Below are positions 1 to 6,025 of a DNA stretch of 6,159 bases, piece by piece (positions within the stretch are counted from its first letter, which is position 1; the number at the start of each line of letters is the position of its first letter). The notes beneath the pieces are model-generated. The model did no database searches and was not told the origin of the DNA. It was given only the letters and a program-made list of their open reading frames with translations. Source of the DNA: JAGOJE01 sp964553715 (GTDB lineage Bacteria > Pseudomonadota > Alphaproteobacteria > Rickettsiales > Rickettsiaceae); contig CAZKKY010000042.1 of the NCBI GenBank assembly GCA_964553715.1, positions 1 to 6,159 on the forward strand. Direction: 5' to 3'. Position numbers and translations under genes: made by a program.

Positions 1-28
1 ATTGATCAATTAGAATAAAAGGTATGTT

Positions 29-1300
29 ATGTTAAAAAAAGATTATAATACATTGTCAGATATGATTGCCTCAGGCAGAGTCACCTTTGTGTCTAATATG
101 CTAGCGAAGCATAGTGATATAGACATTATGTATTTTAATGGTGAATTCTTGCGTCTAGCTATTCAAAATCCTGGCTCTAATCCAAAAATAACAAAACTAC
201 TTCTTGATTACTTTAAAAACGTACAACTTCCAAAATTTAGAGAAAGCTCTAATGAGTACAATAACTTACAATCTAGATTTAAAATATACCTTGAAAACGC
301 AGCATCGGAAGAGAAACTAAGCCAAGAAATGATGGAAGTATTATCAGAGTATATTAACACTCTTGGGGAAGAAACATCAGAATCTGAACTAGATTCTAGA
401 AGCGCAACTAATCTAACTAGCAATTCTTTTGAACAGGATAGTGATATTGAAAATTACAATACTAATAAAAGCAATAGTGTTTCTGAAGCTGAAGATGTTG
501 GATTGATGTATGGTAATCTAACAACTACTAATCTAATAAAGCCAAACTATGAATATATACGTATATCACAAGAGGCTGAAAAAGACTACAAAAACGCTTT
601 ATACCAAGAGTGCATAGATAAAATCACACGCTCTGCTTCTGCTATTTATGCAAATAGAAAATATTCAAATGTTAATAAAGAGCTAAAGAGTGGTATATTA
701 TACAAATATTTATGTTTTTATAATGATAATAAAATTGCTTCTGAAATTAATTTAAATAATCCATGGAAATTTATTGACTTAAAAATCTATGGATATGAGA
801 TATTACAAAATGCAATATGCGATAGCAATTATGATATAACTAAGTTGCTTTTAGAGAAAGTACCTGATGCTGCTAATATGTCTGATAAATTTGGACAAAC
901 TCTTTTACACTGGGCATCAGACAATCCTGAAATTACTGAAATGCTATTAAATACCATGAGTAATGATGCTATTTTAAAGCAAGCCGAAGGAAATAACAAT
1001 TACACAGCTTTACATCTTGCAGTCCATAATAAAAATAATCAAGTCGTAGAATTCCACCTAAATAGAGTTCCAGAATTATCTAATATTCAAGATAAATTTG
1101 GACGCACTCCTTTAGACTTGAGATCAGATAATTCTGAAATTACTGAAATGCTATTAAATGTAAATTTAGAGAACTTCTTAACAGGGAGCTCTAGCTCTAC
1201 AGAATCTATAATTGATGAAAGTAGAGGTATATTGCATAATGAAGTAAAATTACTAGGTAATATAGATGACATGTCTTTAACAGAAAACAACGAATCATAG
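29..1300 (+). CDS. Ankyrin-repeat protein with TPR-like middle, candidate secreted effector (paralogue of the gene at 2685-4175)
   Basis: This 423-residue protein starts at an ATG six bases after AAAAGG (17-22). Residues about 14-62 form a degenerate ankyrin-like helical pair. Residues about 95-160 are acidic and rich in Ser, Glu and Asn, probably a linker. Residues about 176-232 look TPR-like (Ala, Tyr and Leu at helix-packing positions). Ankyrin repeats follow at about 256-288, 289-357 (one 69-residue double unit with GQT.LHWA and YTALHLAV motifs) and a partial, decayed one at 358-377. A 46-residue Ser/Glu-rich tail ends the protein. There is no signal peptide or membrane segment. Ankyrin repeats bind proteins, and in Rickettsiales such proteins are often host-directed and secreted by the type IV (Rvh) or type I system; that role here is inferred. 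The N-terminal 288 residues are only weakly similar to those of the 2685-4175 protein, whereas the C-terminal part is nearly identical to it. The partner or substrate is unknown. Confidence 0.9.
   Translation: MLKKDYNTLSDMIASGRVTFVSNMLAKHSDIDIMYFNGEFLRLAIQNPGSNPKITKLLLDYFKNVQLPKFRESSNEYNNLQSRFKIYLENAASEEKLSQEMMEVLSEYINTLGEETSESELDSRSATNLTSNSFEQDSDIENYNTNKSNSVSEAEDVGLMYGNLTTTNLIKPNYEYIRISQEAEKDYKNALYQECIDKITRSASAIYANRKYSNVNKELKSGILYKYLCFYNDNKIASEINLNNPWKFIDLKIYGYEILQNAICDSNYDITKLLLEKVPDAANMSDKFGQTLLHWASDNPEITEMLLNTMSNDAILKQAEGNNNYTALHLAVHNKNNQVVEFHLNRVPELSNIQDKFGRTPLDLRSDNSEITEMLLNVNLENFLTGSSSSTESIIDESRGILHNEVKLLGNIDDMSLTENNES
893..1099 (+). repeat. 207-bp double-ankyrin repeat unit, single copy in the first ankyrin gene
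   Basis: This unit encodes residues 289-357 of the first ankyrin protein, from GQT to DKF. It is homologous to the two tandem units at 3549-3755 and 3756-3962; I count about 16 differences from the second of those by eye. A partial, more decayed unit starts directly after it at 1100. Shared variants are mosaic: some sites match the first downstream unit and others the second. Confidence 0.9.
1134..1299 (+). repeat. 166-bp perfect direct repeat, copy 1 (3' end of the first ankyrin gene)
   Basis: Reading base by base, 1134-1299 is identical to 3997-4162, with the copies 2863 bp apart. It covers the end of the last partial ankyrin unit and the whole C-terminal tail. Identity stops at the third base of this gene's TAG stop codon, which is TAC in the other copy; sequence beyond is unrelated. 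Confidence 0.95.
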
Positions 1301-1414
1301 TGATCATCTAAAAATTAAAGCATTAGTAATATTTAAGCACAATATGTCTCAAAAAAACTATTTTTAAAAGCACAGTAGATTTTACGTTAGAAATATAATA
1401 TTCATTAAAATTAT

Positions 1415-1423
1415 TGCTATAAT
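1415..1423 (+). promoter_or_regulatory. Extended -10 promoter for the 1475-4175 operon
   Basis: TGCTATAAT is a perfect extended -10 (TG at 1415-1416, TATAAT at 1418-1423). I see no good -35 box at 16-18 bp spacing, which fits an extended -10 promoter. The predicted start near 1430 would give a leader of about 45 nt. It lies in the 174-bp gap 1301-1474, which holds no recognisable gene and no GC-rich terminator hairpin. Confidence 0.55.
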
Positions 1424-1431
1424 TTTTAACT

Positions 1432-1453
1432 TATTGTACACTAAATTACAATA
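1432..1453 (+). promoter_or_regulatory. Inverted repeat in the leader of the 1475 gene
   Basis: TATTGTA (1432-1438) and TACAATA (1447-1453) are perfect 7-base inverted arms around an 8-base loop. The repeat sits just after the predicted transcription start and 7 bases before the GAAGGA ribosome binding site (1461-1466). It could be an operator or a weak leader hairpin, or chance in AT-rich DNA. Confidence 0.3.
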
Positions 1454-1474
1454 TATAAGAGAAGGATTTAGGAA

Positions 1475-2677
1475 ATGTTAAGACTTGAAAGGAATGTTAA
1501 TAACATCCAAGACGTCAGACCTGATGGTAGAGCTGTATCTACTGAAGAACAGAATGTTGTTGATAATGTTAAAAAGCAAATAAGACAACGATCTATTACA
1601 TTTGATACTTTCGACTTTATTGAGTTAGAATCGTGGCAAGATGCTTGGTATAAAAGTCAGTACAGTTTTGATACAAATATTGTGAATCACTTCGGTATTA
1701 ACATAGTATCACCTTTACCAGATGATATAAATCTTGCAATTTCTGAGTGTGGAGGATTAATAAAAGGAGCTAAATCAGCATCTTCTAGCTCTAAACAATC
1801 TAGTATTAAAGCTTCTAGCATAGAAAAAAAGCTGTTAGAAAGCGCCATTAATGAATTATTGTATCATAACGCTAAAACAGTTATAGTAGATATTTTTCAC
1901 CGTGATACTTTTGGTAAAAATAACGATGGGAAAATAGAATCAAAAGACAATATTACACCAGAAGTCCATTCAATAGTTTTACATAAGAATCAGCAACTAA
2001 CAAATCCTCTAACATTCAACTTAGAAACAGAAATCTTAGTGATTGATCCAAGCAATTTTAAATCTAGCAATCACTTATTCTCATTCTTTTCTGAACTTAA
2101 TGATGATATACAGGCTAGATGTAAAATAATTACTCTAGGACCGATAGATTACAAAATATACAAACCATTATCTAATGAAGTAGGACCAAAATCTAGTGAC
2201 TTTAGAGATTGTACTGACGTTTCGATCAAAATAGCTTTAGGATTAAATCAATCAGAATATATATTTGATACCTCTACTCCAACAGCATTGAAAGAATCTA
2301 TTAATAATTGTATCATAACAAGGTATATTTCAAATCAAGAAGGGTTTGACAAATCCGTTAATATATCTTCCAACTTATCTGCCAGAATTAAACAAGCATC
2401 AAACTCTGAAACAGCAACATCTTATAATAAGCTAGCAAGATTACTATATAATCAATCTGAATTTATTGCGAGTGAAATTAACAATCCTGATGAAAAAGAT
2501 CGATATCTCATAGACCAAAAAAATAGCTTTTCTGAAATATTAAACGCCTCTTCCCCTCTAACATATGAAGAACAATTAAATAGATTATCCTTATTAAATA
2601 ACTCATACCGAGAAACCATCGATGAATATACACCAATTATAGGAAATTCTTCATCAGATTGTTGCCTAATAATGTGA
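1475..2677 (+). CDS. Unrecognised protein with C-terminal CaaX prenylation box; possible CE-clan cysteine peptidase/acetyltransferase-like core
   Basis: I do not recognise this 400-residue protein as a named family. The ATG is 8 bases after GAAGGA (1461-1466). There is no signal peptide or membrane helix. Residues 100-115 are Ser-rich. The core (about 130-256) alternates hydrophobic strands and helices: TVIVDIF (135-141), EVHSIVLH (163-170), EILVIDPS (186-193) and RDCTD followed by a hydrophobic helix (244-257). H165, D191 and C246 have the order and rough spacing of the His-Asp-Cys triad of CE-clan enzymes (Ulp1, YopJ), but the usual oxyanion Gln about six residues before Cys is absent, so this is a hypothesis. 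Residues about 300-385 look helical. The protein ends in C396-C397-L-I-M400, matching the eukaryotic CaaX box (C397 prenylated, Met favouring farnesyl) with a neighbouring Cys that could be palmitoylated. This suggests host-dependent membrane anchoring. The ankyrin gene follows 7 bp downstream, so the two are probably cotranscribed. Confidence 0.88.
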   Translation: MLRLERNVNNIQDVRPDGRAVSTEEQNVVDNVKKQIRQRSITFDTFDFIELESWQDAWYKSQYSFDTNIVNHFGINIVSPLPDDINLAISECGGLIKGAKSASSSSKQSSIKASSIEKKLLESAINELLYHNAKTVIVDIFHRDTFGKNNDGKIESKDNITPEVHSIVLHKNQQLTNPLTFNLETEILVIDPSNFKSSNHLFSFFSELNDDIQARCKIITLGPIDYKIYKPLSNEVGPKSSDFRDCTDVSIKIALGLNQSEYIFDTSTPTALKESINNCIITRYISNQEGFDKSVNISSNLSARIKQASNSETATSYNKLARLLYNQSEFIASEINNPDEKDRYLIDQKNSFSEILNASSPLTYEEQLNRLSLLNNSYRETIDEYTPIIGNSSSDCCLIM

Positions 2678-2680
2678 GGT
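2676..2680 (+). promoter_or_regulatory. Ribosome binding site overlapping the upstream stop codon
   Basis: GAGGT shares its first two bases with the TGA stop of the CaaX-protein gene (2675-2677) and lies 4 bases before the ATG at 2685. This tight arrangement indicates one transcript and possibly coupled translation. Confidence 0.65.
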
Positions 2681-2684
2681 CCTT

Positions 2685-4175
2685 ATGAAACACGAAGACC
2701 TGATGTATTTGTTCTTAAATTATTGCAGTAAAACGAGTTTAGGAGATGTAAAAAGGCTACTGAGTAAACATTATAATGAGATTGATCTTACTTACAATAA
2801 CGGAAAAGCATTTATTATTGCTGGACAGAATAAATCAATAGATCTTATGGAATTATTATTGAACCATTATAATGCTACTAAATTACAATCATCTAATACT
2901 TCTAATGAATACCAAAATGCCTATACTGTATTGCAGGATATATTAATAGAAGTACAAGGTCAGTGTGAAATTTCAGAAAAAATGCAATCTATTTTTGATA
3001 TTTATAATATACATAAAATTGATACAATTTCTAATACTGAAAATACAGATGCTTGTACGACTAATTCTAGAAATGAACAAGAAAAATTCTTGCTAGAAGA
3101 AGAAACTAAGGACTCTGACATTTCTACCAATATCAGTCCAGTAATAGTAGGAGAGCAAGAAATCAATAATACACTATTGTTAACCTCTGATAATCTGATA
3201 GCTAAAAACTACAGATATATGGCATTAAATATTCAAGCAATTCACTGCTTTGAAAAAGATAATAAGGATTGCTTGATACACATAACAGATGCAGCTATGT
3301 TAGTGACAAGTAATAACGATAAAAGTGCTAACATTGAGTACAAAAGTGTCGTATTATATAATTATCTTAAATTTCACCAAAAATTTGCTAATACCGTACC
3401 CAATGATAAATTAGGATTGATAGTAATTAATCAAATAGAAAATTTTTTTAAAGAATATATAATTTTTATTGCAACTAAAGACTCTAATATTGAAGTACTA
3501 AACATATTTTTATCTAACTATAGTTCGCTCGATATTTCGGATCAACATGGACAAACTCCTTTGCATTGGGCATCAGACAATCCTGCAATTACTCAAATAC
3601 TATTAAATATCATGAGTAATGATGCTATTTTAAAGCAAGCCGAAGGAAATCATAATTACACAGCTTTACATCTTGCAGTCCATCATAAAAATAATAAAGT
3701 CGTAGAATTACATCTAAATAAAGCTCCAGAATTATCTAATATTCAAGATAAATTTGGACAAACTCCTTTGCACTGGGCATCAGACAATCCTGAAATTACT
3801 CAAGTACTATTAAATACCATGAGTAATAATTCTATTTTAAAGCAAGCCGAAGGAAATTATAATTACACAGCTTTACATCTTGCAGTCCATCATAAAAATA
3901 GTCAAGTCGTAGAATTACATCTAAATAAAGCTCCAGAATTATCTAATATTCAGGATAAATTTGGACAAACTCCTTTGCACTGGGCATCAGACAATCCTGA
4001 AATTACTGAAATGCTATTAAATGTAAATTTAGAGAACTTCTTAACAGGGAGCTCTAGCTCTACAGAATCTATAATTGATGAAAGTAGAGGTATATTGCAT
4101 AATGAAGTAAAATTACTAGGTAATATAGATGACATGTCTTTAACAGAAAACAACGAATCATACGAATTTTCTTAA
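2685..4175 (+). CDS. Ankyrin-repeat protein with TPR-like middle, candidate secreted effector (paralogue of the gene at 29-1300)
   Basis: This 496-residue protein begins 7 bp after the CaaX-protein gene and is likely the second gene of that operon. Residues about 19-63 form an ankyrin-like pair (GDVKRLLSKH, then YNNGKAF and LMELLLNHY). About 110-165 is a polar acidic linker. About 175-232 is TPR-like and aligns with the same positions of the 29-1300 protein. Residues 289-357 and 358-426 are two tandem 69-residue double-ankyrin units (GQTPLHWA and YTALHLAV motifs) and 427-446 is a third, partial one. The tail (447-496) equals that of the paralogue plus four extra residues, YEFS, because the paralogue's TAG stop is TAC here. 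The length difference of 73 residues is exactly one unit plus four. There is no signal peptide. Protein binding is expected from the fold; secretion into a host is inferred. The convergent gap to hipA is 37 bp without a clear terminator. Confidence 0.9.
   Translation: MKHEDLMYLFLNYCSKTSLGDVKRLLSKHYNEIDLTYNNGKAFIIAGQNKSIDLMELLLNHYNATKLQSSNTSNEYQNAYTVLQDILIEVQGQCEISEKMQSIFDIYNIHKIDTISNTENTDACTTNSRNEQEKFLLEEETKDSDISTNISPVIVGEQEINNTLLLTSDNLIAKNYRYMALNIQAIHCFEKDNKDCLIHITDAAMLVTSNNDKSANIEYKSVVLYNYLKFHQKFANTVPNDKLGLIVINQIENFFKEYIIFIATKDSNIEVLNIFLSNYSSLDISDQHGQTPLHWASDNPAITQILLNIMSNDAILKQAEGNHNYTALHLAVHHKNNKVVELHLNKAPELSNIQDKFGQTPLHWASDNPEITQVLLNTMSNNSILKQAEGNYNYTALHLAVHHKNSQVVELHLNKAPELSNIQDKFGQTPLHWASDNPEITEMLLNVNLENFLTGSSSSTESIIDESRGILHNEVKLLGNIDDMSLTENNESYEFS
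3549..3962 (+). repeat. Two tandem 207-bp double-ankyrin units plus a partial third
   Basis: Units 3549-3755 and 3756-3962 each encode 69 residues from GQTPLHWA to IQDKF. They differ at about 10 of 207 bases by my count. A third unit begins at 3963 and breaks off near 4022, where the tail starts. Each unit holds two ankyrin motifs of about 35 and 34 residues, so the duplication unit is a pair of repeats rather than one. Confidence 0.93.
3997..4162 (+). repeat. 166-bp perfect direct repeat, copy 2 (3' end of the second ankyrin gene)
   Basis: This is identical to 1134-1299 at every base, synonymous sites included. At 4163 the sequence changes from the other copy's G to C, turning TAG into TAC and adding YEFS before a TAA stop. 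Confidence 0.95.
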
Positions 4176-4212
4176 ATACGAAAAAGAGGTTTTAGAAATC
4201 GAATCACTTGTT

Positions 4213-5448
4213 TCACTTGTACAAGAAAGCACTAGACATCCTATCACATTCTTGCTTTGAGAGACCAAATTGTGACGCCACTTGCCTCCATTGTTGCACA
4301 CTCGACTCTACTTCTTTTATTATAGTAAGTGCTTCCTCTTTTTGTAAGCGAAATTCTTTAGCAACTCGCATAGCAGTATCTAAAGATGGCGTATTGTCAT
4401 TAAAATCAATCGATGTTGTAAGGATATGCGGCCCTATCTCAAGTGGCGTTGGATTTATATCATAAGCAGGAGACAATCTCCAACCCTTATAGCGCTGGTA
4501 AACAAATCCGTGATTACGCAAATGATCATCTGTATTGGAAACCATAACATTAAATACGATACGTCTCCATAACTCTTTCATTTCTTCTGCTGGGGAAGAT
4601 CCATTTTGAGCTAAAGCATAGGCAATCTCAAGGTAGCTATGTTGCTCGTTATCACGCGCGCCAAGCATACTCATTGCTGATAAAAAAGGAATGCGATTAC
4701 CATAATTACGATCAAATCTTGTAATAATCAGAACAGGTTTGCCAAGAATCTTTTCCAAACGATGCTGCGCTATTCTTATTCCTGCATTTTTTGCTAAAGT
4801 TAATGTTACTGCCTCCCAAACCACAATATTAAACTCATCATCTTTTCTAGGAAATTTAGCAATAGCAAGGCTACCATCGAAATCCCGAATAGAAGCTTTT
4901 GGACGTGCCCCACCAAGCGATGAACCTGGCGCAAGTAATAGCCTTAAATCTTCCATACTTTCATGGTCAGATATGAATCTTTCTGTCGCTGATAGAAGTT
5001 TAGGTAGATCAACAAGTGGAGGAATACTGATTTTTTCTTTCGGAGATAAAAATATATTTTCATCTGGAGCAACTGAAAAACGTAGCGCTCCTTGGCGCAC
5101 CTCATCACTGACTCCAAGCAAATAATCAATCTCAAAAAGAGTCGCAGGTAAGCGATTTTGCTCTTTTGCTTTTGCAGCCTCAAGACGCCTCATCAGCATG
5201 CGTCCCCATCGATCTGGAGCAGAGTCACCAAATCCACCAAATAAACTTGTGGTCTGACCTGTATGAAATGTACCTTCTGTCAGCTTTAAAGATGGATCAA
5301 GTGCAAATCTTTCAGGATGATCTAGCCATTTTTTATCATATTCGAAAGAAGCTCTTTCTTTATTACCCTTTACATGAAACCATAGCTTTCCAACACGAAT
5401 ATTTTCAGACCCTAAAGAAATAGAGACAATAACTTCTTTATTATTCAT
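4213..5448 (-). CDS. hipA: HipA-family serine/threonine kinase toxin
   Basis: HipA toxins are kinases that phosphorylate translation factors; the classical target is glutamyl-tRNA synthetase, which halts growth. The target here is unknown. The 411 residues are close to the family's usual 400-440. The N-terminal subdomain (about 1-115) contains the GDSAPDRWG stretch (74-82) typical of the family. The glycine-rich loop GSSLGGARPK (175-184) holds the probable autophosphorylated Ser, S177. K198 (AIAKFP) fits the ATP-binding Lys. SNTDDHLRNHGF (304-315) is the catalytic loop, with D307 and N312 corresponding to D309 and N314 of E. coli HipA. AYD (D330) is the metal-binding Asp. No key residue is missing, so the enzyme looks active. 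The ATG (5446-5448) lies inside the end of hipB with an 8-bp overlap and no strong ribosome binding site, implying translational coupling. Sampled lines are near 40% GC, above the ankyrin genes, which suggests transfer. Confidence 0.96.
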   Translation of the reverse strand: MNNKEVIVSISLGSENIRVGKLWFHVKGNKERASFEYDKKWLDHPERFALDPSLKLTEGTFHTGQTTSLFGGFGDSAPDRWGRMLMRRLEAAKAKEQNRLPATLFEIDYLLGVSDEVRQGALRFSVAPDENIFLSPKEKISIPPLVDLPKLLSATERFISDHESMEDLRLLLAPGSSLGGARPKASIRDFDGSLAIAKFPRKDDEFNIVVWEAVTLTLAKNAGIRIAQHRLEKILGKPVLIITRFDRNYGNRIPFLSAMSMLGARDNEQHSYLEIAYALAQNGSSPAEEMKELWRRIVFNVMVSNTDDHLRNHGFVYQRYKGWRLSPAYDINPTPLEIGPHILTTSIDFNDNTPSLDTAMRVAKEFRLQKEEALTIIKEVESSVQQWRQVASQFGLSKQECDRMSSAFLYK

Positions 5449-5767
5449 TATTTTTCTTATTTATTTTATTAGGAATACGAATCCTTTGTGGTAAATTTTC
5501 ATCCTCAAGCTGTCGTCCAACTAGGTCATGCATACCATCTACTAAATCTCCTAGGCGTTTTTCCATTCCCAAAACAAAGAGTACACTAGCATATCCACCT
5601 ATTGATGTAGTATGATCTCCTTTTTCAATTTTACTAATAGTAGACCTTGATAGCCCAGCACGCTCAGCCATAAGCTCTATAGTGATACGACGACGGCGCC
5701 TTGCATCATTGATATCCTGTCCTAATTTTTGTAAAACTCTTATGATCGGAATTGGTAAATGTGTCAT
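5441..5767 (-). CDS. hipB: HipB-like XRE-family antitoxin and autorepressor
   Basis: This 108-residue DNA-binding protein is the expected partner of HipA. In this family it binds the toxin and represses the shared promoter. The helix-turn-helix spans about 27-68: an Arg-rich stretch (23-27), scaffold helix ELMAERAG (31-38), recognition helix SRSTISKIEKGD (40-51) and a hydrophobic third part ending in VLFVLGM. This resembles the HipB group with RRRRR and AERAGLSRST motifs found beside HipA proteins of this size. The C-terminal tail (about 85-108) is polar and basic and probably flexible. The ATG follows AAGAGAAG (5771-5778 on the minus strand). It is longer than E. coli HipB (88 residues) by an N-terminal and a C-terminal extension. 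The gene is intact and precedes hipA, as is usual. Confidence 0.95.
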   Translation of the reverse strand: MTHLPIPIIRVLQKLGQDINDARRRRRITIELMAERAGLSRSTISKIEKGDHTTSIGGYASVLFVLGMEKRLGDLVDGMHDLVGRQLEDENLPQRIRIPNKINKKNNE

Positions 5768-5806
5768 GATCTTCTCTTAAGTAGTTTATAACAGTCACAA
5801 ATATTG

Positions 5807-5832
5807 TTAATGATTAGTATAACAAACATTAA
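5807..5832. promoter_or_regulatory. Candidate HipB operator over the -10 box
   Basis: TTAATG (5807-5812) and CATTAA (5827-5832) are perfect 6-base inverted arms, 14 bases apart, centred on the -10 box. XRE autorepressors bind such dyads at their own promoters. The arms do not resemble the E. coli HipB operator (TATCC-N8-GGATA), so the assignment rests on position only. Confidence 0.3.
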
Positions 5833-5844
5833 TACAAAAATCAA
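5816..5844 (-). promoter_or_regulatory. hipBA promoter (-35 and extended -10)
   Basis: On the minus strand TTGATT (5844-5839) is followed after exactly 17 bases by TATACT (5821-5816), preceded by TG in the extended -10 position. The predicted start near 5809 leaves a leader of about 41 nt before the hipB ATG. This is the best sigma-70-type promoter in the window. Confidence 0.7.
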
Positions 5845-5850
5845 TCTTTC

Positions 5851-5866
5851 TTGTGCGCGGCCACAA
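5851..5866. promoter_or_regulatory. GC-rich inverted repeat upstream of the hipBA -35 box
   Basis: TTGTG (5851-5855) and CACAA (5862-5866) flank an all-GC core CGCGGC. It is a conspicuous GC island in very AT-rich non-coding DNA, 6 bases upstream of the -35 box. It may be a regulator site; no function is proven. The rest of the 258-bp gap (5768-6025) is AT-rich with no gene that I can support. Confidence 0.3.
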
Positions 5867-6025
5867 TTTCCTGTAAATAGAAAAATTTTGTAACAAATTT
5901 AAAATATTTTGCTTAAATCGTAAGTGCTAAATAAGAAGTGTCAATCTAAGAACTTTAGAAATCATATAGAAATCAAAACTTGTGTGTAATTTTTTATCTG
6001 TAAAAGTAAAAAGTGAGGCTAACAG

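Noticed and set aside
1..18. Possible end of an upstream gene reading IDQLE then TAA
   Set aside because: Only five codons are visible and stops are frequent in AT-rich DNA; another frame also closes within 13 bases. It cannot be told from chance.
208..423. Minus-strand open frame opposite the first ankyrin gene
   Set aside because: It is antisense to a clear coding frame. The two similar 67-residue antisense frames at 1087-1290 and 3950-4153 exist only because the sense genes are duplicated there.
3549..4018. CRISPR-like or minisatellite array
   Set aside because: The 207-bp periodic repeats are in frame and encode ankyrin motifs, with no spacers.
4166..4212. Terminator between the convergent ankyrin and hipA genes
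   Set aside because: Only a 5-base TTTTC/GAAAA pairing and short A/T runs are visible; no stable stem with a U tract in either direction.
4205..4225. TCACTTGT repeated twice and the palindrome CTTGTACAAG
   Set aside because: It is at the hipA 3' end within coding sequence and too short to mean anything alone; no matching attachment-site copy was found.
4208..5423. Plus-strand open frames of 85-128 residues opposite hipA
   Set aside because: They lie antisense within the conserved hipA coding frame, have no family features, and hipA explains this DNA fully.
5883..5900. AT-only hairpin (AAATTTTG-TAA-CAAATTT) as a terminator for the gene at the right edge
   Set aside because: The stem is nearly all A-T with a bulge and lies over 120 bp past the stop codon. 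It is too weak to call.
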